Origin: Dokdonella koreensis DS-123
GTDB taxonomy: Bacteria > Pseudomonadota > Gammaproteobacteria > Xanthomonadales > Rhodanobacteraceae
DNA length: 64,000 nucleotides
Reading direction: 5' to 3'
NCBI RefSeq assembly: GCF_001632775.1
Contig: NZ_CP015249.1
Coordinates: 662,686 to 726,685, forward strand
Of this stretch, positions 13,555 through 22,888 are shown piece after piece (the stretch's first letter is position 1; each line of letters starts with the position of its first letter). Position numbers and translations under genes: made by a program. The notes below the pieces were generated by a model. That model was not told where the DNA came from. It ran no database searches and saw nothing but the letters and a program-made list of their open reading frames with translations.

Positions 13555-14502
13555 GTGAGCAGTCCTTTCGTCCATGTCCTGGCCGGCGTCGTGCGCAGCC
13601 CGCACGGGCGGATCCTCGTCGCCCAGCGCCGGCAGGGCACCCACCTGGCCGGCCTCTGGGAATTCCCCGGCGGCAAGCTCGAGCCGGGCGAGCAGCGTCT
13701 GGACGCCCTGGTGCGGGAGCTGCGCGAGGAAGTCGGCATCGTCGTCCAGGCGGCTCATCCGCTGATATCGGTGCCGCATCGCTATCCGGAGAAGCGCATC
13801 GTCCTGGACGTCTGGGAAGTGACCGGCTACGCCGGCCAGCCGCAGGCCTGCGAGGGCCAGTCGCTGGCGTGGATCGCGCCTTCGGCGCTGCCGGAGCTGC
13901 CGATGCCCGAGGCGGATCGGCCGGTGATCGCCGCGCTCCGGCTCCCGGAGCGCTACCTGATCACGCCGCCGCTCGCCATGGACCAGGGCGATGCAGTCCT
14001 CGCCGGCATCCGCAACGCGCTCGAAAGCGGCATCCGGCTCGTCCAGTTGCGCCTCCCGGCCTGGACCCGCGATCGCCTCGCAAGCATCGCCCGTACCGCG
14101 CGCGACTATTGCCGCGCGGCCGGCGCGCGCCTGCTGCTGCATGCCGATTGGCAGCTCGCCACGGTGCTCGGCCTCGATGGCGTGCACCTGCCGGCCCGCG
14201 TCGCGGCGACGCTCGAGCGCCGGCCCATGCCGGCCGGGAAATGGGTCGCCGTTTCCTGCCACCGCGCCGATGAACTCGCTCACGCGGAACGGATCGGCGC
14301 CGACTTCGCGACCTTGTCGCCGGTGCGCGAAACGACCAGCCATCCAGCGGCCGCGGTGCTGGGATGGCAGCGCTTCTCGGCACTGGCGAGCGAGTTCGCG
14401 TTGCCGATCTATGCGCTCGGCGGTCTGGATGCCGGCGACATCGAGGCGGCCCGGGCCGCCGGTGGGCAAGGGGTCGCCGCGATTCGCGGACCGCTCGCCT
14501 GA
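13555..14502 (+). CDS. Nudix hydrolase (MutT-like) fused to a ThiE-like domain
   Basis: Two-domain protein of 315 residues. Residues 1-130 are a Nudix hydrolase with a complete box (GGKLEPGEQRLDALVREL then REEVGI), as in MutT, which removes 8-oxo-dGTP. Residues 140-315 resemble thiamine phosphate synthase: YLITPP, VQLRLP, LLLHADWQLA, DGVHLPA, then ATLSPVRETTSHP and YALGGLDAGDIE. Key ThiE residues are altered; for example the usual KE of the QLREK segment is missing, so synthase activity is doubtful. This fusion is known beside secA in gammaproteobacteria. The start is GTG. The gene is convergent with coaE, with a gap of only 12 bases. Confidence 0.88.
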   Translation: MSSPFVHVLAGVVRSPHGRILVAQRRQGTHLAGLWEFPGGKLEPGEQRLDALVRELREEVGIVVQAAHPLISVPHRYPEKRIVLDVWEVTGYAGQPQACEGQSLAWIAPSALPELPMPEADRPVIAALRLPERYLITPPLAMDQGDAVLAGIRNALESGIRLVQLRLPAWTRDRLASIARTARDYCRAAGARLLLHADWQLATVLGLDGVHLPARVAATLERRPMPAGKWVAVSCHRADELAHAERIGADFATLSPVRETTSHPAAAVLGWQRFSALASEFALPIYALGGLDAGDIEAARAAGGQGVAAIRGPLA

Positions 14503-14514
14503 CACAGGATGTCG

Positions 14515-15144
14515 TCAGGCGCCGGTTCGATCGCCGGCGAGCTCCAGGTACCGGTGGTGCAGCCGCTCCACCTGGGCATTGAGCGCGGCGAGCGATCCGC
14601 TGTTGTCGATGACGTCGTCGGCCAGCCTCAGCCGCTCCGCGCGCCCGGCCTGTGCCGCCAGCATCGCCTCGGCCAGGCCGGGTGCCAGCGTGTCGCGCCG
14701 GGACAGGCGTTCGAGCTGGAGCTCGCGCGGCAGGTCCACGACGAGGACGCGGTCGATCCAGTCGTAGCTGCCGTTCGACTCGGCCAGCAGCGGAATCGCC
14801 AGCAGGCCGTAGGGGCTGCGAATCCCGCTGGCGCGTTCGCGCAGCGCGCGACGTATCCGGGGATGCAGGATCGCCTCGAGCGCCTGCCGCTCGGCAGGTG
14901 CGGAAAAGACCGCTTCGCGCAGCCGTCGGCGGTCGAGGCCACCGGCGGCATCGAGCATTTCCCGGCCGAATCGCTGGCGGATCTCGTGCAGGGCCGGCGC
15001 ACCGGGCTGCACCAGCTCGCGGGCGATCAGGTCGGCGTCGAGCACGTCGATGCCGTGCGCGGCGAACCGCTCGGCGACGGTCGACTTCCCAGATGCCACG
15101 CCGCCGGTGAGGGCGACGGTGTAGGGGCGGTGCGGGTCGGTCAT
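14515..15144 (-). CDS. coaE: Dephospho-CoA kinase
   Basis: Cytoplasmic P-loop kinase for the last step of coenzyme A synthesis (phosphorylation of dephospho-CoA). It has 209 residues. Walker A LTGGVASGKSTVAERF is at about residues 13-28, followed by DVLDADLIARELVQPGAP, the LHPRIRRAL segment and the lid region RLSRRDTLAPGLAEAML. All are typical of CoaE. In related genomes coaE often follows the pilin peptidase gene. Here the upstream neighbour is instead a 400-base gap and a divergent TonB-dependent receptor. Confidence 0.95.
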   Translation of the reverse strand: MTDPHRPYTVALTGGVASGKSTVAERFAAHGIDVLDADLIARELVQPGAPALHEIRQRFGREMLDAAGGLDRRRLREAVFSAPAERQALEAILHPRIRRALRERASGIRSPYGLLAIPLLAESNGSYDWIDRVLVVDLPRELQLERLSRRDTLAPGLAEAMLAAQAGRAERLRLADDVIDNSGSLAALNAQVERLHHRYLELAGDRTGA

Positions 15145-15406
15145 GGTTCATGATCTCCGCTGCGAAGACGCCTGACAACGCGCAATGCAGGCCGGTGCAG
15201 CACGCCGTCGGCCATGAACCACACCCCAACCATCACGGTTCCGGCAGCCGGGAACGCGCGTGCCCGGGCCGGGCCGCCTTCCCGCCCCAAATGGGCCCGC
15301 CCGGGGCGTATCGCTGCATCAAGCGAGCAGCGTGAATTGTGCAACGCAATGAATATAAAGAAGAAAACGAGCGCTGCTCAGCGTCCCGCAAAAGGTTGTC
15401 CAGGGG
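15145..15406. other. Gene-free divergent intergenic region, coaE to TonB-dependent receptor
   Basis: No credible gene is visible here. Short reading frames exist on both strands but have atypical composition, no ribosome binding site and no recognisable motif. The part from about 15340 onward is unusually A-rich (AATATAAAGAAGAAAACGAG), in contrast to the GC-rich surroundings, which fits an upstream regulatory segment of the receptor gene. Confidence 0.5.
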
Positions 15407-15435
15407 TTCCCTTGCCGTAAAATTGTTGTTAGCAT
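15407..15435 (+). promoter_or_regulatory. Probable promoter of the TonB-dependent receptor gene
   Basis: An extended -10 element, TGT then TAGCAT (15430-15435), is preceded at 17 bases by a weak -35 (TTCCCT, 15407-15412). The same TAGCAT hexamer with TG extension is used in the predicted lpxC promoter. Transcription from here would give a leader of about 100 bases with a small GGGGC/GCCCC hairpin at 15487-15503. Confidence 0.45.
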
Positions 15436-15544
15436 CGCCTACCACCGAAGGCTCCCGAGGGCCTCAAGAGCTTTTTCAGGATGGCAGGGGCCTGAACAGC
15501 CCCCGAACCGTGGCAACAAAACTCTGACGTTGGAGAGTGACAAA

Positions 15545-18505
15545 ATGAGATTGAACAGCAACGAGCTATTCAAAGCCGTGCGCTTCGCCCTGTACGCGGG
15601 CGCGGCCACCGCGGTCGGTCTGACCGGCAGCCCTGTCTTCGCGCAGGAAGCCGGAGCCGACAAGCTGGAGACGATCGTCGTCACCGGTTCGCGCATCCGC
15701 AAGGCCGACGTCGAAACCGCTCAGCCGGTTCTGACGATCGACCGTGCCCAGATCGAGAAGCAGGGCTTCAGCTCGGTCGCCGACATCCTGCTGAACGTGA
15801 CGGCCGCCGGCTCCCCGGCATTCAGCCGTTCCGACGCTCTGACGGCCAACGAGAGTGCCGGCGGTTCGTATATCGATCTGCGTGACCTCGGTCCGCAGCG
15901 CACCCTCGTCCTCGTCAACGGCAAGCGCCTGGGCGCCAACTCCGAAGGCTACCAGGACGTCGCCACGATCCCGGTCGGCATCATCGAGCGCATCGACATC
16001 CTGAAGGACGGCGCGTCCTCGGTGTACGGCTCCGATGCGATCGCGGGCGTCATCAACATCATCACGCGCAGCCGCTTCGAAGGCGCCGAAGCCAACGTCT
16101 ATCTCGGCCAGTACGACGAAGACGACGGCGAGCGCCAGCAGTACGACTTCACCATCGGTTCGACCGGCGAGCGCAGCTCGGTCACGATGAGCGTGTCCTA
16201 CGCGAAGGAAGATCCGGTTTGGGCCAAGGACCGTTGGTTCTCCAAGGTTCCGCAACCGCTTCATCCGGGTGCGGGCTGGAGCCCGGTCAGCCAGTGGGGC
16301 AACCTCATTCCGGGCGGCGGCATCCCCGGTAGCTATACGCTCGGCCCAGGCTTCAATGGCGACCCGTACGACTTCAACAACTACATCCGCCAGCGGAACA
16401 ACATCCAGTTCCCGGAAGACAACATCTACTACGCCAATTCCAACGAGCAGATGAACCTGCTGTCGGGCATGGAGCGTACGTCGGTATTCGTTTCCGGCAG
16501 CTTCAACATCACCGACAACATCACCTTCCGTTCGGACGTGCTGTACAACAAGCGCGAGACGGAGAACACGGTCGCGGGCTACCCGCTGCAGAGCGCGTCG
16601 CTCGGCGCGCCGATGTCGGCTGACAGCTACTTCAACCCGTTCGGCAGCCACCACGGCTTCGAGACGCCGCGCAGCGTCCACTGGAACCGTCGCGGTTGGG
16701 AAGTGCCGCGCGGCACCTTCAGCGACTTCAGTACGTATCGCTTCACCGGCGGCTTCGAAGGCTGGTTCGACGTCGGTGACCACTCCTGGAACTGGGACGT
16801 CGGTTATTTCTACAACAAGAACGACTTCGTCCGCCACGGCACCGGCAACTACAACGTTGCCAACATCGCCGCGGCTCTCGGCCCGTCGTTCCGCAATGAA
16901 GCCGGTGTCATCCAGTGCGGTACGGCGGCCAATCCAATTCCGCTCGACCGGTGTGTGCCGTGGAACCCGTTGGCGCCGTACGGCAGCGGCCTCGAGAACT
17001 CGCTGGGCGATCAGGCCGTGCAGGATTTCATCCTCGCCCCGACCACGTCGACCGGCGGGTCGAAGACGGTCAACTACACGGCGAACCTGACCGGTGCGCT
17101 GTTCACGCTGCCCGCCGGCGACCTGTCGTTCGCAGCTGGCTACGAGTACCGTCGCGAGGAAGGCGATTTCGTTCCCGACGCGATGACGGCCGCTGGCCTG
17201 ACCACCGAGCTCGCCCTAGGCGGACGTGGTGGCGGCTACAACGTCAAGGAATACTACCTCGAGCTCGACATCCCGGTGCTCAAGGACATTCCGTTCGCGC
17301 GTGAGCTGTCGTTCAACGTCGCTGGCCGTAATTCGGACTTCAACACGTTCGGCAAGACGACCAACGGCAAGTTCGGCCTGAAGTGGAAGCCGATCGACGA
17401 CCTGCTGATCCGCGGTACCTATGCCGAGGGCTTCCGCGCCCCGACCATCGGTGACCTGTACGGCGACCTGAGCCAGTCGTACGTGACCTACTACGACCCG
17501 TGCGCCCTGCAGAACGGTGGCGTCCGTCCGCCGGATGCGGTCTCCCAGCGTTGTACGTCGGGCTTCGGCGGCCACGCGCCGCTGCCGGCCGACTACCAGC
17601 AGCTCGGCCAGGGCCTGGTTCCCTGCGCCAGCGTTCCCTGCCAGACCAACTATCCGTTCCTCGGCGGCGCGAACCCGTTCCTCCAGCCGGAAACCTCGGT
17701 CAGCAAGACCCTGGGCGCGGTGTACAGCCCGAGCTACATCCAGGGCCTGGACATCACCCTGGACTGGTACCGCATCAAGATCGACAACCTCGTCACGACC
17801 GACAGCTTCTCGAACATCCTGTCGGACTGCTACGAGCGCGGCATCGTCGCCCGCTGCCAGAACTTCACGCGTAACCCGGAAAACGGCGCGGTCAACTACC
17901 TCGTCTACGGCATGCGCAACATGGGCTGGATCGAAACCGAAGGCTACGACCTCGGCGTTCGTTACCGCCTGCCGGAGTTCTCGTTCGGCCGCTTCATGAT
18001 CACCTGGGAAACCTCGTACGTCACCCGCTGGGACAGCAAGAGCGAGCCGGGTACACCGGAGCTTCCGTTCAACAACACTGGCTGGAACAGCGCCTTCCGT
18101 ACGAAGTCCAACCTGCAGCTGGATTGGAGCCTGGGCGATTTCGGCGCCACCTGGGGTATGCGCTACTACTCGGGCATGAAGGAAGACTGCACCTACGACG
18201 TCGAGGGTGGTCCGGAATGTAACGATCCCGGCTACGGCTATCCGTACTGGAACCCGGGCAACGAAACGACTCCGCCGCGGGTCGACTTCGCGGAAAATCC
18301 GGTCAACCGCACGGGGTCCAACACCTTCCACGACCTCCAGTTCCGCTGGACGGCGCCGTGGAACGGCACCATCGCGATCGGCGCGAACAACGCGTTCGAT
18401 CACAAGGGGCCGTTCATGTACTCCAACCCGAACAGCCAGTTCAACTACTACGGCGGCTTCGACATCGGTCGCTTCTACTACCTCAAGTACCAGCAGCGCT
18501 TCTGA
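15545..18505 (+). CDS. TonB-dependent outer membrane receptor
   Basis: Outer membrane beta-barrel with an N-terminal plug, energised by TonB-ExbBD; the substrate is unknown. It has 986 residues. A signal peptide (about residues 1-34, cleavage after PVFAQ) is followed by the TonB-box-like [10 protein letters not shown], the plug domain ([36 protein letters not shown], then [20 protein letters not shown]) and a long barrel ending in an aromatic C-terminus (YYLKYQQRF), the usual BAM signal. The ATG at 15545 has GGAG 9 bases upstream; a TTG five codons earlier is rejected. No transporter or enzyme gene lies next to it, so no substrate can be inferred. Large receptors of this type are abundant in Xanthomonadales. 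Confidence 0.95.
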   Translation: MRLNSNELFKAVRFALYAGAATAVGLTGSPVFAQEAGADKLETIVVTGSRIRKADVETAQPVLTIDRAQIEKQGFSSVADILLNVTAAGSPAFSRSDALTANESAGGSYIDLRDLGPQRTLVLVNGKRLGANSEGYQDVATIPVGIIERIDILKDGASSVYGSDAIAGVINIITRSRFEGAEANVYLGQYDEDDGERQQYDFTIGSTGERSSVTMSVSYAKEDPVWAKDRWFSKVPQPLHPGAGWSPVSQWGNLIPGGGIPGSYTLGPGFNGDPYDFNNYIRQRNNIQFPEDNIYYANSNEQMNLLSGMERTSVFVSGSFNITDNITFRSDVLYNKRETENTVAGYPLQSASLGAPMSADSYFNPFGSHHGFETPRSVHWNRRGWEVPRGTFSDFSTYRFTGGFEGWFDVGDHSWNWDVGYFYNKNDFVRHGTGNYNVANIAAALGPSFRNEAGVIQCGTAANPIPLDRCVPWNPLAPYGSGLENSLGDQAVQDFILAPTTSTGGSKTVNYTANLTGALFTLPAGDLSFAAGYEYRREEGDFVPDAMTAAGLTTELALGGRGGGYNVKEYYLELDIPVLKDIPFARELSFNVAGRNSDFNTFGKTTNGKFGLKWKPIDDLLIRGTYAEGFRAPTIGDLYGDLSQSYVTYYDPCALQNGGVRPPDAVSQRCTSGFGGHAPLPADYQQLGQGLVPCASVPCQTNYPFLGGANPFLQPETSVSKTLGAVYSPSYIQGLDITLDWYRIKIDNLVTTDSFSNILSDCYERGIVARCQNFTRNPENGAVNYLVYGMRNMGWIETEGYDLGVRYRLPEFSFGRFMITWETSYVTRWDSKSEPGTPELPFNNTGWNSAFRTKSNLQLDWSLGDFGATWGMRYYSGMKEDCTYDVEGGPECNDPGYGYPYWNPGNETTPPRVDFAENPVNRTGSNTFHDLQFRWTAPWNGTIAIGANNAFDHKGPFMYSNPNSQFNYYGGFDIGRFYYLKYQQRF

Positions 18506-18530
18506 TAACGACGCGTTGTCGCTTGACTTC

Positions 18531-18560
18531 AGACGGCCCCTTTCAGGGGCCGTCTTTTTT
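18531..18560 (+). terminator. Strong intrinsic terminator of the receptor gene
   Basis: A perfect 10-bp stem, AGACGGCCCC (18531-18540) with GGGGCCGTCT (18546-18555), closes a 5-base loop (TTTCA) and runs directly into six T residues. It lies 26 bases after the receptor stop codon. Confidence 0.93.
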
Positions 18561-18562
18561 AT

Positions 18563-19001
18563 TGGACCCGATTCGGGGGATATCCGGTCAGGAAAGACGT
18601 GCTGTAGGCCGGGGCACCGTCCTCGGTGGAGTGTTGATGCGGATTTGAGCTTGGCTGTCGCCAGGCGTTGGCCGGCGCGTTGTTTCTGTTCGCGTGCCGT
18701 ATCGGCATCGCTTTCGCGGTGATGCGCGAGCTTTTGCTGCGCTTCTGTCCCGGCCGCGGATCTGTCGTGTGCAGACGTGGCGACAGCGCGAATTCTTCTA
18801 AAGCCCTGGATGCGAAGAAGCCAATCCGATCGGTATCTGGTGGTATTCGGAATCCGGAAGGCGTGGAGGGGCCAGATGCGGTCGGCGAAGTGAGAGTCCA
18901 CGCGCTGGTCGAGTGCGGCGGTCGGCTCAAGGGCGGCCAAGCCGAAAGAAAAGAGTGGTCGTGCCGGTTACGCAAAGGTGTACATATCTATTTGTGGTTA
19001 G
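18563..19001. other. Stretch without recognisable gene, lower GC
   Basis: About 440 bases between the receptor terminator and the promoter region of the small secreted protein. Base composition is visibly less GC-rich than in neighbouring genes. Reading frames on both strands show no motif, no ribosome binding site and no codon pattern typical of this genome. It could be a decayed gene or recently acquired DNA. I see no inverted repeats at its edges beyond the terminator. Confidence 0.5.
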
Positions 19002-19015
19002 GTGAATAAATTCAC
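19002..19015. promoter_or_regulatory. Perfect palindrome GTGAAT-AA-ATTCAC upstream of the small secreted protein
   Basis: Two 6-base arms, GTGAAT (19002-19007) and ATTCAC (19010-19015), are separated by AA. It sits in an AT-rich stretch just after TTGTGG (18992-18997), a possible -35. It could be an operator; no regulator gene is adjacent. Confidence 0.35.
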
Positions 19016-19050
19016 ATTAGTGCGGGTGGATGGATGTGAGTATTCGCAGG

Positions 19051-19062
19051 CCGCATATGCGG
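19051..19062. repeat. 12-bp perfect palindrome CCGCATATGCGG in the leader
   Basis: Self-complementary 12-mer placed 4 bases before the AAGGAG ribosome binding site of the small secreted protein gene. In RNA it could only form a stem without a loop, so a protein-binding role is more plausible if it has any. Confidence 0.3.
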
Positions 19063-19080
19063 CGACAAGGAGATAGGGAT

Positions 19081-19407
19081 ATGAAGATGTCTGTTATGAG
19101 AGGAGTCTTGGCGGCGGTTCTGCTCGTGATAGCGCCCTCGAGCTTCGCTGCATCCATTGTGTTCGGCTGTGATTCCGAGGCCTGCTGGGCCGATGTGGAA
19201 GGTTCCGCACCGGAGCCGTTCCGCTGGGAATGGACAGCCTACCCGGCAGGCTCCGCTACGCTGCTCGGGTGCGGCACATCTCAACTGCTCTGCTTCTATG
19301 GGTGTCCAGGGACCATTATCAGTCCGGACGGATTTGTCGCCGTGAGCGTCTATGACGCGAGCAACAACCTGATTGGTTCAGACTCACAGCGGGTCTGTCA
19401 GTACTGA
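19081..19407 (+). CDS. Small secreted Cys-containing protein of unknown function
   Basis: 108 residues. The start at 19081 is supported by AAGGAG 8 bases upstream and by a good signal peptide (MKMSVMRGVLAAVLLVIAPS, cleavage after SFAAS or near it). The mature part has six cysteines: CDSEAC near its start, CGTSQLLCFYGC in the middle and one at the C-terminus (RVCQY). This suggests disulphides in the periplasm or outside the cell. The end (VAVSVYDASNNLIGSDSQ) looks like a beta-sandwich strand pair. I recognise no family. It is followed by a hairpin terminator and stands alone between a receptor gene and aroB, in AT-richer DNA than its neighbours, so it may be accessory. Confidence 0.7.
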   Translation: MKMSVMRGVLAAVLLVIAPSSFAASIVFGCDSEACWADVEGSAPEPFRWEWTAYPAGSATLLGCGTSQLLCFYGCPGTIISPDGFVAVSVYDASNNLIGSDSQRVCQY

Positions 19408-19422
19408 GGCACTGGCGGCCTT

Positions 19423-19455
19423 GCCCTCTCCCAGGTTTCCTGCGGAGAGGGCTTT
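19423..19455 (+). terminator. Hairpin terminator after the small secreted protein gene
   Basis: A 9-bp perfect stem, GCCCTCTCC (19423-19431) with GGAGAGGGC (19444-19452), closes a 12-base loop and is followed by TTT. The T tract is short, so efficiency is uncertain. Confidence 0.6.
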
Positions 19456-19624
19456 GACGCCAACCTCTTCAGCGGCGTGCTTAGGGGGTGGTTTACCCAA
19501 TATGGGAGCGCCGACGGCACTGATGAAAGGTCGGAGTGCTGATCCAGCCGCCTGACTTCGACACCTGCCGGCTGGTCCCGTGCTTTCACCGCATCGCGTT
19601 TCCGTGCGGGTGGCGGCGCTCACG
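19456..19624. other. Intergenic gap before the aroB stop codon
   Basis: About 170 bases between the terminator of the small secreted protein gene and the end of convergent aroB. I see no gene and no clear minus-strand terminator for aroB. Confidence 0.4.
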
Positions 19625-20695
19625 TCATTCAAGCACCGAGCGAAGTTGTTCATCTTCCACGATGGTCACTCCAGCGCGCCCGACACCGTGCCAAAGTACA
19701 GCTCGAATCTTTCCACTGAGATTCTTCTTGTCCAGCCGCATGTGCTGTATCAGGCGTGCCGGGCTGATGTCGTGAGGGACAACCGTCGGTAGTTCGAGTC
19801 GCTTCAATAACGAAATGAGCCGGTCGGTGTCCGTATGGGAGCTCTTTCCCATGTGCGCCGATAGCGAAGCGGCAAGCGTCATGCCGATCGCCACGGCTTC
19901 GCCATGCAGCAGGGTGCCGTAGCCGGCTTCGGTCTCCAGCGCATGTCCGAAGGTATGGCCGAAGTTCAGCAGGGCCCGCTCGCCTTCCTCGCGCTCGTCG
20001 CGGGCGACGATGTCGGCCTTGCTCTTGCAGCTCACGGCGATGGCCTCGGCCACGGCCGCCGGCTCGCGCCGGACCAGGGCGTCGGCCTGCTGCTCCAGCC
20101 AGCCGAAGAACGCCGCATCGCTGATCGCGCCGTACTTGACGACCTCGGCGAGCCCGGCGCGATATTCGCGCGCCGGCAACGTATCGAGCGTGTCGGTATC
20201 GATGATCACGCTGCGCGGCTGGTGGAACGCGCCGATCAGGTTCTTGCCGGCCGGCAGATTGACGCCGGTCTTGCCGCCGACCGACGAGTCGACCATGGCC
20301 AGCAGGGTCGTCGGCATCTGGACGAAGTCGATGCCGCGCATCCAGCACGCGGCGGCGAAGCCGGCCAGATCCCCGACGACGCCGCCGCCGAGCGCGATGA
20401 CGGTCGCGTCGCGGCTCGCACCGAGGCCGGCGAGCGCGGCGAAGACCTGTTCGGTCTGCGCCAGCGTCTTGTGCCGCTCCCCGGCGGGAATCGTGACGAC
20501 GGCGTGGTCGAACCCATCCAGGCCGTCCTCCAGGCGCGCCAGATACAGCGGCGCGACGGTGCTGTCGGTCACGACGAGCACGTGACGGCCGCGGACGGCG
20601 TCGCGCCACCGGGCCGGCTGCCGCAGCAGGTCGCGGCCGATGCGGATCCGGTAGCTGCGATCTCCCAGGACGACGTCTACCTCGGTGACACTCAT
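19625..20695 (-). CDS. aroB: 3-dehydroquinate synthase
   Basis: NAD-dependent, metal-dependent enzyme for step 2 of the shikimate pathway, converting DAHP to 3-dehydroquinate. It has 356 residues. Motifs seen are the NAD loop [39 protein letters not shown] and the metal ligands in [13 protein letters not shown] and [10 protein letters not shown]. The C-terminus ends in [10 protein letters not shown]. The ATG overlaps the aroK stop by 4 bases, so aroK-aroB is a coupled operon, as in many gammaproteobacteria. Confidence 0.97.
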   Translation of the reverse strand: MSVTEVDVVLGDRSYRIRIGRDLLRQPARWRDAVRGRHVLVVTDSTVAPLYLARLEDGLDGFDHAVVTIPAGERHKTLAQTEQVFAALAGLGASRDATVIALGGGVVGDLAGFAAACWMRGIDFVQMPTTLLAMVDSSVGGKTGVNLPAGKNLIGAFHQPRSVIIDTDTLDTLPAREYRAGLAEVVKYGAISDAAFFGWLEQQADALVRREPAAVAEAIAVSCKSKADIVARDEREEGERALLNFGHTFGHALETEAGYGTLLHGEAVAIGMTLAASLSAHMGKSSHTDTDRLISLLKRLELPTVVPHDISPARLIQHMRLDKKNLSGKIRAVLWHGVGRAGVTIVEDEQLRSVLE

Positions 20696-21243
20696 GCGGA
20701 TGTTTCCTGAAAAGGGCGTTGCCAATGGACCTGCAGGTGTGCGGCCAGGTCGATCACGAACGAGGCGCTCTGTCCGCGGCCGGTGGACATGCACTGCAGG
20801 TCGGCGACTTCGGCATACAGCGGATCGCGTTCGCGGGCCAGTTCGGTCAGGCGCTGCCTGCGGTCCGGCGTCGCCAGCAACGGGCGTTTGCGGTCGTGCG
20901 CGAGACGTGCCAGCTGGGTGTCGACGTCGGTGTCGATCCAGACGACGAAGCCGCGGTGCCGCAGGACCTCGCGGTTGTCGGGCCACAGCACGGCGCCGCC
21001 GCCCGTGGCGAGTACGATGCCCTCGTGCCCGGCGAATTCCGCCAGCAGCGTGCACTCGCGCGCGCGGAAGCCCGCTTCGCCCTCCAGATCGAAAATCAAC
21101 GAAATCGCGGCCCCCGTGCGCTGCTCGATCTCGTGGTCCAGATCGACGAACGGCAGGCCCAGGGCGGCGGCCAGCGACCGTCCGATCGTGGACTTTCCGG
21201 CACCCATCGGGCCGACCAGGAACAGGTTGGGGGCGGGATTCAT
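20692..21243 (-). CDS. aroK: Shikimate kinase
   Basis: P-loop kinase phosphorylating shikimate (step 5 of the pathway). It has 183 residues. Walker [17 protein letters not shown] is at about residues 11-26, the shikimate-binding [11 protein letters not shown] at about 34-44, [14 protein letters not shown] is the Walker B region, and [11 protein letters not shown] is the lid and arginine segment. It is the first gene of the aroK-aroB operon and is divergent from the exosortase-like gene. pilQ, often upstream of aroK, is not here. Confidence 0.95.
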   Translation of the reverse strand: MNPAPNLFLVGPMGAGKSTIGRSLAAALGLPFVDLDHEIEQRTGAAISLIFDLEGEAGFRARECTLLAEFAGHEGIVLATGGGAVLWPDNREVLRHRGFVVWIDTDVDTQLARLAHDRKRPLLATPDRRQRLTELARERDPLYAEVADLQCMSTGRGQSASFVIDLAAHLQVHWQRPFQETSA

Positions 21244-21379
21244 GGCGTGATGCTACCGCACGATCCGGCAGGCGCCACGTCCGTCGCGGGGCACTGCCGC
21301 TGCCTGCCGGCAGAGGCTCGCGCGCCGGCAGGCGGCGGTGGTCTGGCCGCGGGCTTCGTCGCCGACGTAGACTTATCCG

Positions 21380-21889
21380 ATGACCCGATTCATCCTGATA
21401 TTCCTGCTGTGCGTCGCGATCCTGTTCCCGCTCGATCTGATCGAGCCGGTCGAGCGTCATTTCATCGTGCCGTTCACCGGCCTGCTGGCGGACATCAGCG
21501 TCTGGCTGATCCAGCTCTTCGATGCCGATGCGACCGCCACCGGCAACATCATCCGCAGCGCCTCCAATGGGTTCGCGATCAGCATCGAGCGCGGCTGCAA
21601 CGGCCTGGAGGCCGTCATCATCCTGGTCTCGGCGATCATCGCGTTTCCGGCACCGTGGCGTTATCGCGTGCTGGGCATCGGTCTCGGCTTCCTGGCGATC
21701 CAGGCGTTGAACCTGGTCCGCATCATCAGCCTGTTCTACCTGGGTCAGTGGAGCCGGCTCTGGTTCGAATGGTTCCACCTCTACCTGTGGCAGGCCCTGA
21801 TCGTCCTGGACGCCCTGGTCGTGTTCCTGGTCTGGTTGCGCTACATGCCCCGGCGCCCCCGCGCGGCGTCGATCCCGACACCGGCCTGA
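21380..21889 (+). CDS. xrtH: Exosortase-family membrane protease/transpeptidase (XrtH-like)
   Basis: Small integral membrane protein of 169 residues with about four to five helices. The exosortase triad is visible: Cys in [16 protein letters not shown] (about residues 72-87), Arg in [14 protein letters not shown] and His in WFHLYLWQA. Exosortases cleave substrates with a C-terminal motif, membrane helix and basic tail, and probably sort them to the surface. The short single-domain form resembles XrtH, which acts on IPTLxxWG-type C-termini. No such substrate is seen in this window, so the enzyme serves targets elsewhere. It is divergent from aroK; the next gene downstream is a response regulator. 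The XrtH subtype is inferred from memory of size and context. Confidence 0.8.
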   Translation: MTRFILIFLLCVAILFPLDLIEPVERHFIVPFTGLLADISVWLIQLFDADATATGNIIRSASNGFAISIERGCNGLEAVIILVSAIIAFPAPWRYRVLGIGLGFLAIQALNLVRIISLFYLGQWSRLWFEWFHLYLWQALIVLDALVVFLVWLRYMPRRPRAASIPTPA

Positions 21890-22051
21890 CCGGACGATTT
21901 TCGCTTTCCAGGGCATGGCCGAGGCCGGTCCAGCCGCCGTGCGCAGCCGGTTGTTCCGTGTCGTCCGGCGGTTTTCCGGCAGCGTGGGATTGACTGCTGC
22001 GCCGCGGCGTGGTCGAGTGGCGTGCATCGAGCGATCGGATTTTCTGGCCGG

Positions 22052-22816
22052 ATGACGGATCCAACGCGAAGCCCCCGCAATCCCTACCACGACGGCGCCA
22101 GCGGCGCCTCGTCGGCGAAGCGCGACATCGTCGTCGGCGTGCTGGAGGACGATCCCGATCAGGCGGCGCTGGTCGCCCACTGGCTGCACGAGGCGGGTTA
22201 TACGGTCCGCCTTTTCAGCAACGCCAACGAGTACCGCCGCAAGCACGGATCGGCGGGCATCGACCTGCTGCTGCTGGACTGGATGCTGCCCGATGCCACC
22301 GGCATCGACGTGGTCGAATGGCTGCGCGAGTCGATTCATGCCGAACTGCCGGTCATCTTCCTGACGGCCCGTGCGGCGGAAGAGGACCTGGTCAAGGGGT
22401 TCGCCAGCGGCGGCGACGACTACGTCATCAAGCCGCCCAAGCGCCTGGAGCTGCTGGCACGCGTGGCCGCCGCGCTCCGCCGGGGCGGGGTGGGATCGGA
22501 GGCCGATGCGGCCGAACGCATCGAATCGGCGCCCTACCTGATCGACCTCAAGCGTCGCAAGGCCAGCATCCTGGGGCGGGAAATCGAGCTGACCCAGCGC
22601 GAGTTCGACCTGGCCAGCTTCCTGTTCCGCCGGCTCGGCCGGATCGTCAGCCGCGATGCGCTGCTGGAGAACGTCTGGAACATGAGCGCCCAGGTGTCCA
22701 CGCGGACCGTCGACACCCATGTCAGCCGGCTGCGCAAGAAGCTCGAGCTCAGCGGCGAGCACGGCTGGCGGCTGACGGCGATCTACCAGCACGGCTACCG
22801 GCTCGAGCGGACCTGA
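22052..22816 (+). CDS. OmpR/PhoB-family response regulator (orphan)
   Basis: 254 residues. The receiver domain (about 25-145) shows the acidic pair in [11 protein letters not shown], the phospho-acceptor Asp in [15 protein letters not shown], Thr in [11 protein letters not shown] and Lys in [15 protein letters not shown]. The winged-helix DNA-binding domain (about 155-254) shows [15 protein letters not shown] and [18 protein letters not shown]. The N-terminal 20-odd residues before the receiver are unusual. ATG 22052 is chosen; GTG 22022 would add 10 residues. No histidine kinase gene lies in this window, so the partner is unknown. The target regulon cannot be read from the context. Confidence 0.9.
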   Translation: MTDPTRSPRNPYHDGASGASSAKRDIVVGVLEDDPDQAALVAHWLHEAGYTVRLFSNANEYRRKHGSAGIDLLLLDWMLPDATGIDVVEWLRESIHAELPVIFLTARAAEEDLVKGFASGGDDYVIKPPKRLELLARVAAALRRGGVGSEADAAERIESAPYLIDLKRRKASILGREIELTQREFDLASFLFRRLGRIVSRDALLENVWNMSAQVSTRTVDTHVSRLRKKLELSGEHGWRLTAIYQHGYRLERT

Positions 22817-22888
22817 GCGGGGGTGCCGCGGCGGCCGGCCGGGGCCGGCGGCTTGCGCCCGGGCGTCATTCGTCCGACCATAGTCCGC

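Noticed and set aside
15150-15445. Several 60-70-codon frames in the coaE/receptor gap
   Set aside because: No start context, overlapping in both strands, no motif; region fits a promoter and leader instead.
18668-19009. Possible small membrane protein on the plus strand after the receptor gene
   Set aside because: Begins with a hydrophobic stretch but has no ribosome binding site, no conserved pattern and sits in low-GC gene-poor DNA.
21380-21889. Exosortase acting on the IF-x-x-G-F tails found in this window
   Set aside because: Exosortase substrates need a motif followed by a membrane helix and basic residues; the tails here end directly after the motif.
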